Positions 1 through 11,608 of a DNA stretch of 64,000 nt are shown in pieces. Each line of letters begins with the position of its first letter. Positions within the stretch are counted from its first letter, which is position 1. The position numbers and the translations under genes are program-made. Under the pieces are notes generated by a model. It was not told where the DNA came from and did not search any database. It worked only from the letters and a program-made list of their open reading frames with translations. This DNA comes from Clavaria fumosa (lineage: Eukaryota > Basidiomycota > Agaricomycetes > Agaricales > Clavariaceae), in the NCBI GenBank assembly GCA_951802425.1, contig OX637799.1, positions 2,976,001 to 3,040,000 of the forward strand, read 5' to 3'.

Positions 1-232
1 GGCCAAGGGGAAACGGATGATTCGCCGTTTCTGGACAACGATCGACTCTCACTTCACCCCGAGACTCAGGGCTGAAATTCGCCAATTGGGAATGACTTTC
101 TTTTTTAAAAATATGTTGCTAACGCACGACCAGTAAACAGATTCGCCAACAGCGGATTGAAAAAATGTGGGGCTGACCATACGTAGTAAACACGAAGTGC
201 TACGCTGCGACAGATCTCGGAGTGTGTTCGGA
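1..232. other. No gene seen (3' flank of EB1 gene)
   Basis: This stretch lies downstream of the EB1 stop codon on the minus strand. Short open frames exist on both strands but none shows a recognisable domain or splice pattern. It probably holds the EB1 3' UTR and the end of a neighbour outside the window. Confidence 0.4.
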
Positions 233-1305
233 CTAGAAAGTTTCCTCCTCATCCACCACTGCAGTGCCGTCAGGTACCTCGAATCCTTCCTATGCAAATA
301 GTATGAGTGATATATTGATGTTATGGAGGGGGAAAGTTGGTAGCGCATGCATAGCCCCAAGACGTACCTCAGTAGAATACAAAATCTTCTGGATCTCCTT
401 CAGCGTCTCATTATCAGTACCGCTGCTTTCCAAAACTTCGAGCTCTGCTTGCACCAAAATTTCGATATCACGCAACTGGGAACCGGCGCTCTGCTTCCTG
501 GCGGCTGTAACGAGTCCACGGACGGGGGACGCACCTTCGCGAAATAAAAATCTCGCTCCTTCTCCAAGCCCTCCAGATGCGTGCTCATCTCCCTCAGCTG
601 CGCCTGCAGCCCCGCCACGACCTCCGGCTGTGCGCTCCCCGATCTTGGGCCGCCGACCGGGGTCTTGACGCCCGACCTGGAGGGGGCGACGTTGAGTGCC
701 CGTGTGGACGACGAGACTGGCGCGATGGTGGCTGGGATGTCGGTCGGTGCTCCTTTTCGACGCGCAACTGCATCATACAGCTGCCCCCCGTAGTTGGAAT
801 CCCAGAATCGCTTCATCCATTGCAGGAACTCAAGATTATCCCTGGGCGGGGGTGAGAGGTGTGCGGGGGAGTGGCGGATAGGATCCAAACGGGGGAACGT
901 ACTGCATCTTGCACTTCACGAGTTTCTCCACGGGTATTGGCTATGAGACGGAGATCATCAGCCCCCTGCGATTCATGGCGAACATGTTGAGAACGACGCG
1001 TTTTTTTACTTTATCGATCTTCTTCGTCTTGAACGTGTTTTGCATGATCTTGTAATTGGCGACGAACTCGTACTCGTGCTTTGCGTTCATTTTGACCCGA
1101 TTCATGGGCACGTCGTCTGCAGAGAGGGACACATAGCCACGCAGGACACGCACACAGGACAAGAATGAAAGGCGGGCGCACTGTAGATCGAGTCGAGGAT
1201 TTGGCAGTAGGCACCGCCGCTGCCGCATTGCTCGACTTTGGTGTAGTTGAGCTGAAGGAGGTCGTTGAGCCACGCCAGCAGATCCGTTCGCGAAACGCCC
1301 GCCAT
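233..1305 (-). CDS. mal3: EB1/Bim1/Mal3-family microtubule plus-end-binding protein
   Basis: EB1 proteins track growing microtubule plus ends and recruit partners there. The gene splices as six exons: 1182..1305, 1010..1116, 903..940, 535..841, 368..475 and 233..289, giving about 246 residues, close to the usual fungal size. Exons 1-4 encode the N-terminal calponin-homology domain, with family motifs LLAWLNDLLQLNYTKVEQCG, KHEYEFVANYKIMQNTF and DNLEFLQWMKRFWD. A 38 bp microexon supplies the IPVEKLVKCKMQ segment that joins them in frame. After a Ser/Pro-rich linker comes the coiled-coil EB-homology domain (LEGLEKERDFYFAKLRDIEI). The protein ends in an acidic tail closing with EETF, where animal EB1 ends in EEY. 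ATG at 1305 is chosen because it gives the normal EB1 N-terminus. The family assignment is secure; the intron edges were read by eye. Confidence 0.93.
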
Positions 1306-1805
1306 GATTTGGAGGTCAGAAGCAAAGAGTTGAACGCGCGGACGACGGAGGGGGCGGTTTTTGGTTGTGCAGATATGGGGCGGGATCAGGGCGTGTGAAT
1401 CTATGCGCGCTTACGGCCTAACGCTGGTGGTCGCCAAGGCTCCATTTATTCCCCTCCTCTCAACAATCAGCGTACATGATACCACATCTCTCAATAAATG
1501 CAGAGGAGCCCAACGCTTGGACGTTCACCGGTTCGTATTCACTTTTGACCGCTTTCTCAAGTAGTTGCTCATCGCTCTGGTGGTTGCTAGTGGTCCACGC
1601 TCATGGACTTCGTCTTTTATGGCCACAGAGAGCATGGCGGCCAGTCGTAACAGTGATGACTGATGCACATGAGACTCACGAGGCAATCCTGGGTACAGAT
1701 GGTCAGAACGTCAACCTCAAAGCGCCGTTTCTGCTGTAAGCATACAGTTTCTTCTTGTGTCGAAATTCCGAGAAGTATACGGCACTCAAGATAAATGAGC
1801 CAGAC
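1306..1805. promoter_or_regulatory. Divergent intergenic region between EB1 and a membrane-protein gene
   Basis: The EB1 gene is read leftwards and the next gene rightwards, so this 0.5 kb should hold both promoters. No TATA box or other named motif stands out. Confidence 0.4.
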
Positions 1806-3311
1806 ATGACGTTACCCCCGATTCCCGAGTCGAAATCAGAGTCTGGCAATGTCCTCAAACCAAAAAGAAGTCCAAGAAACGAAGACTTGTCGGCAGTGCA
1901 TGCCCAACTCTGCGTGAACTTTACAGGCAACAGAGCACCGAAGCCAGTAAATGCCAATGCGCCAGTCCTTCTGTGCTCATCTAACGTAAAGCTTACAGGG
2001 GCCGATATTCGTCTTCGTTGTGAAGCAACTAACGGCGCTGTCCGAGGAAGACCACAAAATGGCGCTTATCTTACAGTCCGTGTCCAGGCTCCTGCTTTCT
2101 CACCAGAGCCACTTGTGGATCTAGACAAGGCTCCTCATTCTCTAGGTCCATCCTCTTTTTTCAGATATCTCTCTGCCCTTTACCCTAACTAACTCGGATT
2201 TTATCCAGAATGTAATACCAATTCAGATGTACTCTCAGACACGTCTTCGCCTTCATCGTTGGATGACTTCGAGCCATTACTTGATGATATCGGCCCTGCT
2301 AATGGGATGAGACGACGAATCACGGGCTACGCCATTGATTCCGAGGAAGAGGATCAAACATTAGACTCTTGCGAGGACTCTCGCGAGTTTGACTCCTTCC
2401 TAGACCCATTTGATGAGTCTAATGACTATTTCATACCTGCGACGCAAAATTTCATCCACCGCATCGCCGCTTCCCTGCTTCCAACATACACCGATCAGAT
2501 CAGCGTGAACTCAACGATGTCGGCTGCTGAATCGTTTCTCGAAACGTTTTCAATGTATCGGGAGCTCCGCGAGGCCTGTACCGACAGCGAATTCGAACGG
2601 ATTCTGTCGAGGCAGCAAGCTGAGTGGTTTTACGTCGGTGGATCGGTAAGAACGACTCTGTTGATTTCCCTCGGCCTTTTTTCTCACTACACATTCAGCT
2701 CGTGGCTCTCGCAGGGTATAAACCCTTTTTTTCTTCTCCACTGACCATACCCTGATCACTTCTTGAAGACTCGATGCGACTGTATTTGGGATCGCCCCAG
2801 GCGCCAACTTCCACATTGACGACTTCGACAAACGCGTCGTGGCCGTGGGGAGCGTAGCCTGTGGCCTTGGGCTCTTCATTGATGCCTACTTCTTGCTTAG
2901 ATACAGTGGAGCAAGCTCCGCGAAGTTTCAGGTATGTTTATTGCCCATTTTTGCATGAGAAGCTTCCCAATTGACGCATTTTTTCAGCGTCGAGCCATGG
3001 ACGTGTACGGGACTTACTTCTACTTTTGTCTATCTTCACGAGTACCCGCACTGTGCATGTTTGTATCTGCGTGTGCACTCATGATCTTCCTTCTCCGCGT
3101 CGCCTGGACTGCATGGCCACTCGGCACGATTGTGCTATGTTTGATCGCTGGCTTGTTGGTCACCCTTCAATTCGTCGTTTATGGCTTGCATCAGTTCGCG
3201 CGGAGGGTTGCACGCGTTAGTATTGCCTTCGCACAAGGTGTTGTTTATGTATCTAGAAGACTATTTCGTTATCCTGTAGCCTCTGAGACTGAGGCATCAT
3301 CCTCAAAGTAA
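1806..3311 (+). CDS. Uncharacterised multi-pass membrane protein
   Basis: I do not recognise a named family. The N-terminal half is hydrophilic and acidic, with runs such as DSEEEDQTLDSCEDS. The C-terminal half carries about three hydrophobic segments: VAVGSVACGLGLFIDAYFLL, then two after the motif MDVYGTYFYFC, spanning roughly 3030-3210. Three introns can be read. One is near 2137-2210 (phase 1). One is near 2648-2770, with its donor uncertain. One ends at CAG just before the codons for RRAMDVYG and is phase 0. The stop is TAA at 3309. The start is uncertain: ATG at 1806 begins MTLPPIPES, and an in-frame ATG at 1755 is also possible. The gene converges on the complex I gene to its right. It is most likely a conserved basidiomycete membrane protein of unknown role. 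Confidence 0.6.
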
Positions 3312-3474
3312 TAGCGGACGGACAACTAATGGATGTATCACTGCTTATACCTTCTTTTGCTGGCCTCCACAACATCGGATATCCCTCTCAAAACGCCTTC
3401 TATTTTCCACATCGCTATACATCAATTCCTCCGCCAGTCTGACATGTGGGGTGGGGGTACCGCGGCGTGCCCCA

Positions 3475-5274
3475 TCAGACGGAAGAAGGCGGAGCAGCGA
3501 CCTCCGGCACGTTCGCTCCAAGGTTATCGGGTAAAGCGAAATTCGGATCCGTCTCGCTTCGTAGTCTTCCGCCAAACAAGACAGGCCCATGCGCCTGCCT
3601 GAAAGTCCTGATGCGCTCTTCTACTTGCGGACGGAAGTGCCGCATGAGACCCTGGATGGGCCACGCCGCAGCGTCACCAAGCGCACAAATGGTGCGACCC
3701 TCGACTTGTTTTCTGTAGAATTGCCGCTGTCAGCGCATTGCGAAGCGATTTTCGTCATAATGTGCGCCTACGTGAGCTCAAGCAACATGTCAATTTCGCG
3801 TTCGTGTCCGCGGCCTTCCACTAGCCGATCCATCATGTTCATCATCCAGCTGGTGCCTTCCCTGCATGGTGTGCATTGACCACAAGATTCATGCTTGTAA
3901 AACTGTATGGGTATTAGTCTCGAATCGGCGTCGATAGAGGCACAGGGAGGGACTGACGTGAGAGAAACGAGCGATGGCGGCCACAATATCCGTGCTCTTA
4001 TCCATGACAATGACAGCGCCTGTTCCGAGCCCTGACTGTGCATCCTTGAGAGAATCGAAGTCCATGCTGCGACGCGATCAGAAAGGATGGCACTGTAGAG
4101 TATATGACATACAGAACTTCGGCACAGATGTCTTTCGGCAGAACAGGCACCGAGCTACCCCCCGGTATGATCCCGAGAAGGTTGTTCCAGCCTCCTTTCA
4201 CGCCACCGCAATGTTTTTCAACCAAGTCTTTGAGCGGTATGCTCATCTCCTCTTCGACAACACAGGGGTTGTTCACGTGGCCGCTGATGCAAAATAGTTT
4301 TGTACCTTGATTTCTGTCCCTCCCGAACCCTGCAAACCAGCTTGCACCCCTCCGACATATGGTGGGTGCAACTGCAACGGTTTCCACGTTTGCAACAGTA
4401 GTTGGACACCCGAATAACCCAACGTCAGCCGGAAATGGGGGTTTTAGCCTGGGCTTTCCTTGCTTTCCTTCCAGACTCTCGATTAACGCTGTCTCTTCGC
4501 CACAGATGTATGCGCCAGCACCCCGATGCAGGTAGACGTCGAAATCGTAGCTGCTTCCGCAAGCGTTGCGCCCAATGAGTCCGGCGGCATAGGCCTCGGC
4601 AATAGCCTTCTGGAGATGCCGAGCCTCCTGGACAAATTCACCTCGAATATAGATGTAAGCGGCAGACGCGTTCATAGCTCGGCCTGCGACAAGGCATCCT
4701 TCGACCAGCTTGTGTGGATCGCCACGCATGATCTCGCGGTCCTTGCAAGTTCCTGGTTCGCCTTCGTCGGCATTCACGACAAGATAGCGTGGCCTGCAAA
4801 GTGGCAGTCTTGTCTCCCGAAAGTACAAGTCATGTCAAAAAGAAACACATACCGCTTGTCTGCCTGCCAGCCGGGTTTATTCATGAAACTCCACTTCAGC
4901 CCACTCGGAAAACCGGCGCCGCCGCGGCCACGCAATCCAGATTCTTTAATTGTTTGAATAATCCATGCGTCTCCTTTAAGCAGTATGTCTTTAGTATGAT
5001 GCCAGTCTCCGCGTGCCTATATGGGCATGAGGCAGGGATGTAGTGAGATGTTAAGGATACACACCTTCGCGCCCTTTAGGCCGTAGTCGTGTCTACAGTA
5101 TACGTTGGTAAATATGCGATCTTGGTCTTTCAAACCGCCGTATCGTCGAACGGGTTGCTCGGCAACCGTCGCAAGAGAGCGCCGCAAACGGGAATAAGGT
5201 AACCTTGAGGCACCTATAGGAGGTGTACTGACCGAAGAAAACGATAGTCTCAACAGCATCTGGGCAGTGCACAA
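3475..5274 (-). CDS. NDUFV1: NADH:ubiquinone oxidoreductase 51 kDa subunit (NDUFV1/NuoF)
   Basis: This subunit binds NADH and FMN in the matrix arm of mitochondrial complex I and carries one 4Fe-4S cluster. The N-terminus is basic and Ser/Arg-rich, fitting a mitochondrial targeting peptide (start 5274 or 5259). The first recognisable segment is [14 protein letters not shown]. The NADH/FMN site follows with [16 protein letters not shown] and [18 protein letters not shown], then [19 protein letters not shown]. The cluster ligands are in [12 protein letters not shown], and the last ligand is in the segment [14 protein letters not shown]. At least five introns, most about 50-60 bp, restore one frame, including one immediately before the [10 protein letters not shown] segment. 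The stop is TGA at 3475-3477. All expected motifs are present and no break was seen. Confidence 0.96.
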
Positions 5275-5499
5275 CGAGGGGAAGCCAGTCTCCCGTCACT
5301 ATGAATTTGCGGCGACCCGCTACCACATTTGGCTACCGTAGAATACCTCATAATGTATTATACCCTTTCCGCGGTTTACAGCATTGAGGCAACGTCAAAT
5401 CAACGTCACATCAAATGGTGCCTGTCACACCGCATACCTCGGGGTCAACCGTCGTCGATAAGCAGACTCGTATCTTTCGTCGACGCTACTATCACCACC
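5275..5499. promoter_or_regulatory. Divergent promoter region, NDUFV1 / NACHT-WD40 gene
   Basis: These 225 bp separate two divergently read genes and must contain at least the start sites of both. No recognised binding motif was identified. Confidence 0.4.
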
Positions 5500-8400
5500 A
5501 TGCGCAAAGCTCTCGACAGAATCGACATCACCTTGGCAAAGCTCAAATTCTCTTCAGGACCTCAGTCTCTTGCTTTCATCAGCCTCCAGAATGCTCTCGC
5601 ACTTCTCAAGGAGGCCGCCGGGAAGTTGGGTGTACCAGGACTTCAGGAAGGTATCAAGGGATTTGTAGTTCTCCTCGATGCTATCCAAGTGCGTGAAATA
5701 TCTCATTTGTCGTGCCGTCGCATTGCTTGCTAATCCTCCGCGCAGAAAACCTCACAGAACAGCAACGACTTGGGATCATTAGACCGGCGCCTTCGAGACT
5801 TACACACAATGCTGCAGGATGCGTCCAATGGTGGCGCCCTGCCTACAGCCATGACTGGCCGTATCAACTGCTTGTCCGAGTGAGCCATTATCTCCTGACA
5901 TAATACCCCATTGATCTTTGGTCTCGGATGGCAGATCATGGAAGTCTGTTGGCGAGAAAGCTCAGCATATGATTACACGCAACCGCTTGAAGCGTGTCCT
6001 CACCCGAGACCGTGATGCTGTTGAGATTACAGGCCTCATCTCTGTTGTCAATGACTCAATACAACATTTCCTAGTGAGTAGGTGGCCTATATATTTGGAA
6101 TACTGTGATTGAGGTGCGGCCACCCTAAGGTTCAAAGTGCACTTGCTATTGAGGTCACACTTGGAGTAAGCTCATGAACCATCAGTTTGCAAATATGCAG
6201 GGTTGGCTGACTGATTGCCAGGATTATGCTGACCGAGCTGAGGCCAGTTTCCAGGTTTGTCTCTTCCTATCAGTGTTCTTAGTTCTTATCCCCTTCTCAT
6301 ACAATTAATTTGCCAGGAAATCAAGACAAGGCTTGATGTCTATGGTAATGGGTTACTCATAATTTGGCCGTAGTGCTCTACTTATTATTGGGCCATGCAG
6401 CTGGTCTCAATCTGCCTCGTGCAATCACTGCTCATTTCAGGTGCAATGATAAACTAGTCCCATGTCTTGGTGGTACTCGGGAAGTAGTTCTTAAGGAGGT
6501 GTACCAGTGGATTAGTCATGCTGTTGAACACCTCTCTCAAGAGGTCGTTCTCACATCCTCTGACCATTTGGGTGTCAGAGAGTCTCGGCTTATATTTTGG
6601 ATCAATGGTGCAGCTGGGAGTGGAAAGACCACAATTGCTTATACCGCTGCAAAGTTCTGTGAGGAGAACAGAATCCTGGGGGCAAGCTTCTTCTGCTCTA
6701 GGGATAATGCTGATTGCAGCAATCTCAAACTGGTTTTCACTACCATTGCCTATCAATTGGGACAGTTTTGTCCAGAGTTCAGAGCTGCTCTTTCAGAAGT
6801 TATCAGGTCTGACCCTGATATTGTCTACTCAAATGTCTCTTATCAGTTGGAAAAGATGATTGTTGGACCAATGCTTGCCATGAAGAAGAGGTTCCCTCCC
6901 AGTATAGTTGTGATTGATGCTTTGGATGAATGCAAGGATGACAATTACACATCTGCCATTCTAGCATCTTTATCTCAACATATTGGCAAGTTATTCCCAT
7001 TGCAATTCCTGATCACCAGCAGACCAATTCTCCAGATCACTGGAGCTTTCCAACACCCACAGCTCAAAAAAACAACCAGAGCATTGATTCTTCATGAAGT
7101 CAAGTTGGAAGTCATTAAGAGTGATATCCAGTACTACTTGACATGCCACCTTGATGCAATCAAGCAGAAATATCATATTCACGGATCATGGCCATCCCCT
7201 ACAGATGTTGAGGCCTTGACCCATATGTCCTCAGGACTGTTCATATTTGCTGCAACTGCAACAAGGTTCATTGATGTTGCTGATCCCATGGAGCAATTGA
7301 AGATACTTTTGCACACAACAACTGTCGCTGACTCTTCTCCTTTTTGGCATCTGGATCAGTTATACTCCCAAGTGCTCAACACTGCATTCCCAGATATTTC
7401 TGGTCATATTGGAGTCAAATTGTGCTTGGTTCTTGGCACTGTTGCTGTACTTCAGGATCCTCTCCCATCAGATCAATTAGAAGATCTGCTTGGGAATGAA
7501 GTCAATGTAGGTAGCTATCTTCAGCAGCTGCAGGCAATCATTACAGTTCCAAGTGATGGTGTTGGAGCTATTAGATTGATCCATCCATCATTCTTTGACT
7601 TCATTGTGGATCCATTCAGATGCCAGGACAAGCAGTTTAGAATCAATCCTCATGAGCAGCACACCATCCTAGCAGAGAAATGCCTGATTATGATGAAAAG
7701 GCTGAAGAAGGATATTTGTGGCATAGGAGATCCCACCAAATTCAACCATGAGGTGCCCAATCTCCCAGACATGATATCAAAACACATCTCATGCAGTATG
7801 CAGTATGCATGTAAATATTGGAGTATTCATGTTTGCAGTGGAAAGCTTTCAAGCAATGTATTGCAGCTTCTGGGATACTTTTGCTCAAAACATTTGCTTA
7901 ACTGGATAGAGGTCTGCAGCCTTCTTGGGTATCTGAGAAATGCATTGCAAATGTTGGCATCTGTGTATGCTTGTCTTACAGTAAGTGCATATACTTGTTG
8001 AGTAAGGGTGGCAAAACTTACATGTGGTTTTTTGTAGATGAACAATCATTTGGATATAGCAGTCTTGGAACTGTTACAAGATGGTGAAAGACTGATTCAA
8101 GAGTTCTTTCCAGCAATCAGTGTGTCAGCCTTGCACCTGTATTTTACAGCTTTACCCTTTACCCCACTTGGCACTGAAATATACAAAACATATCATAAGC
8201 AGATGGAGGGTGCAGTGACAGTGAAAGGAGCATTAAGAAAAAAATGGAGTGCATGTGTGCAAGTCATAGAGGGCCATTCTGAGGAGATCATGTCAGTGTC
8301 ATTCTCTCCAGATGGCACAAGGATAGTTTCAGGGTCATTGGATAGGACAGTGAGGGTGTGGGATGCAGTCACTGGTGTTCATCTGCAGACACTTGAGAGC

Positions 8401-11028
8401 CATTCTCATGTCACATCAGCATCATTCTCACCAGATGGCACAAGGATCATTTCAGGGTCTTGGGATAAGAGAGTGAGAGTGTGGGATGCAGTCACTGGTG
8501 GTCATCTACAGACACTTGAGGGCCATTCTGGGAGGATCAGATCAGTGTCATTCTCTCCAGATGGCACAAGGATAGTTTCAGGGTCTTCAGATAAGACAGT
8601 GAGGGTGTGGGATGCAGCCACTGGTGTTCATCTGCAGACACTTGAGGCCCATTCTCATATTGCATCAGCATCATTCTCACCAGATGGCACAAGGATCATT
8701 TCAGGGTCTTGGGATAAGAGAGTGAGAGTGTGGGATGCAGTCACTGGTTATCATCTACAGACACTTGAGGGCCATTCTGGTGGGATCATATCAGTATCAT
8801 TCTCTCCAGATGGCACAAGGATAGTTTCAGGGTCTTATGATAGGACACTGAGAGTGTGGGATGCAGTCACTGGTGATCATCTACAGACACTTGAGGGCCA
8901 TTCTGAGTGGATCAATCAAGTGTCATTCTCTCCAGATGGCACAAGGATAGTTTCAGCATCTTCTGATAGGAAACTGAGAGTGTGGGATGCAGTCACTGGT
9001 GATCATCTACAGACACTTGATGGCCATTCTGGTGGGATCATATCAGCATCATTCTCTCCAGATGGCAAAAGGATAGTTTCAGGGTCTGATGATAAGATGC
9101 TGAGAGTGTGGGATGCAGTCACTGGTCATCATTTGCAAACATGTGATGGCCATTCCCATCAAATCACATCAGTGTCATTCTCTCCAGATGGCACAAGGAT
9201 AGCTTTAGGGTCTATAGATGGCACAGTGGGAGTGTGGGATGCTGTCACTGGTGGTCATATACAGACACTTATGGGCCATTTGTGTGGAGCCACATCAGTG
9301 TCATTCTCTCCAGATGGCCAAAGGATAGTTTCAGGGTCTGAAAACAGTACAGTGAGAGTGTGGGATGCAGATGGTGGTCATCTACAGACACTTGAGGGCC
9401 ATTCTGAGAGGATCAGATCAGTGTCATTCTCTCCAGATGGCACAAGGATAGTTTCAGGGACTTCAGATAAGAGAGTGAAGGTGTGGGATGCAGTCACTGG
9501 TCGTCATCTACAGATGCTTGAGGGTTACTCTGATGATAACACATCATCATCATTGAATAGGACAGCAAGGGTGTGGGGTACAGCCACTGGTGTTCATCTG
9601 CAGACCCTTGAGGACCATTCTCATATCACATCAGTGTCATTCTCACCAAATGGCACAAGGATTGTTTCAGGGTCATTGGATAAGAGAGTGAGAGTGTGGG
9701 ATGCAGTCACTGGTGATCATCTACAGACACTTGAGGGCCACTCTGGGAGGATTGGATCAGTGTCATTCTCTCCAGATGGCACAAGGATAGCTTCAGGGTC
9801 TTGGGATAATACAGTGAGGGTGTGGGATGCAGCCACTGGTGGTCATCTACAGACACTTAAGGGCCATTATGGGAGGATCAGATCAGTGTCATTCTCTCCA
9901 GATGGCACAGGGATAGCTTCAGGGTCTGATGATCAGACAGTGAGGGTGTGGGATGCAGTCACTGGTCATCATTTACAGTCACTTGAGGGCCACTCTGGGA
10001 GGATCAGATCAGTGTCATTTTCTCCAGATGGTACAAGGATAGCTTCAGGGTCTTCAGATAAGACAGTGCGGGTGTGGGATGCAGTCACTGGTGTCCATCT
10101 ACAAACACTTGAGGGCCATTCTAATGGTATTATATCAGTGTCATTCTCTCCAGATGGCAAAAGGATAGTTTCAGCATCTGATGATAGGACACTGACAGCA
10201 TGGGATGCAGTCACTGGTCATCATCTGCAGACACGTGATGGCCACTCCCATCAAATCACATCAGTGTCATTCTCTCCAGATGGCACAAGGATAGCTTTAG
10301 GGTCTATAGATGGCACAGTGGGAGTGTGGAATGCTGTCACTGGTGGTCATCTACAGACACTTATGGGCCATTGGTGTGGAGCCACATCAGTGTCATTCTC
10401 TCCAGATGGCACAAGGATAGTTTCAGGGTCTATAGATAGGACTGTGAGATTGTGGGATGCAGTCATTGGTCATCATCTAAAGACACTTGAGGGCCATTCT
10501 GGTGGGATTGTATCAGTGTCATTCTCTCCAGATGGCACAAGGATAGTTTCAGGGTCTTCAGATAAGACAGTGAGAGTCTGGGATGCATTCACTGGTGTTC
10601 ATCTACAGACACTTGAGGGCCATTCTCATATCACATCAGTATCATTCTCTCCAGATGGCACAAGGATCATTTCAGGGTCTGTAGACAGGAGTGTGCAAGT
10701 GTGGGATGCAGGAACTGGTGTACTTCACAGCATATACAGTGATGAAAACTGTGGGCTGTCATGGCCATACCTCATCAATAATGGATGGTTATGTACTGCT
10801 TTCACAGGACACAAGCTTTGTTGGATTCCTGTGGCTTATCGTCACATATGGGCAACCACTGTTGATCAACTGGCAGCAATCACATTCCAGCATTCCATTG
10901 TTTTCATCCATTGCCTCACCCTCTACTCCTACCTTGATATGCAATCCATTTACATTTGCCTTGACAAATTCTTTAGCTCCTCCAAAAGTTTACACTCATC
11001 TAGAGATGTGATGTTGATGGAATTGTAA
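5500..11028 (+). CDS. STAND/NLR-like NACHT-WD40 protein (HET-E-like architecture)
   Basis: Fungal STAND proteins are presumed signal-transducing NTPases involved in non-self recognition. Exon 1 (5500..5688) begins [15 protein letters not shown] and carries the conserved helix [20 protein letters not shown]. Exons 5746..5879, 5935..6073 and several small ones follow. One junction near 6345-6441 does not fit perfectly by eye. The NACHT NTPase has Walker [18 protein letters not shown] near 6610 and Walker [14 protein letters not shown] near 6905. A phase-0 intron (7981..8037) leads to the last exon, which encodes about 20 WD40 units from 8270 to 10730. The units are nearly identical, with core [13 protein letters not shown] and VRVWDAVTG. 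Repeat 11 (near 9530) is shortened and degenerate. A Trp-rich tail follows and the stop is at 11028. The first two exons have normal CpG content while the rest is strongly CpG-poor. Role in recognition is inferred from architecture. Confidence 0.88.
8270..10730 (+). repeat. Array of 20 near-identical WD40-coding repeats (about 120-126 bp each)
   Basis: Units of about 40-42 codons repeat head to tail. Differences concentrate at a few codons, for example after SGS (LDR, WDK, SDK, YDR, IDG, VDR) and before HLQTL (V, G, Y, D, H). Units 7-9 (about 9030-9390) and 16-18 (about 10120-10490) share the same unusual order of variants, including [36 protein letters not shown] and CGATSVSF. This indicates duplication of a three-unit block. 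Confidence 0.9.
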
Positions 11029-11258
11029 CTTGAATTGAAATATGGACTCAAATCACACACCCTGCTTCTGCTGAAGCTGCATGAGCCCTCCATTTTCTTG
11101 TTTCCACACTTCATGGTCCTTTCTAAGAGGGGTGCCTTTTGTATATGACTTGTTGCCATATATCACTCTGATTCACTCATGACAAGACTCACAATGGTTA
11201 AAGGGATCTAAGGGACATGTCCTGTGTACCATCAAGTAGGAGCAATGATGTATATGCA

Positions 11259-11337
11259 TGAATGTGTGTATATGCTTTGTTTCATGAATGTGTGTATATG
11301 CTTTATTTCATGAATGTGTGTATATGCTTTGTTTCAC
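11259..11337. repeat. Three-copy tandem repeat, about 26 bp unit
   Basis: The unit ATGAATGTGTGTATATGCTT plus TGTTTC is repeated three times with a single change (TGTTTC to TATTTC). It lies in the AT-rich, CpG-poor 3' flank of the WD40 gene. Confidence 0.85.
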
Positions 11338-11608
11338 CAGCAACTAGATAGGTGAGGATCATGTAGGTGCCCTCCCATTTGAGTTCCAGCACACAAAATC
11401 AATGCTTCAGGCTATTCCTAGCACTTAAAATAGAGCAGGTAATCTTCAAGCAGTCCATTCTTCCATGAATGGAAGCTAAGTGTAGGTTTACTCTACCCCT
11501 ATGTGGCCTGACATAACAAACATTCTCTTATGACGACTACCAAAAAATAAACATTACTAACAAGGTACACAAGGAAATAACTGCAGTCTTATGCAAAGGC
11601 CCGCCATT

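Noticed and set aside
9969..10214. Minus-strand open frame within the WD40 array
   Set aside because: It is a mirror of the repeated WD40 codons and has no start context or domain.
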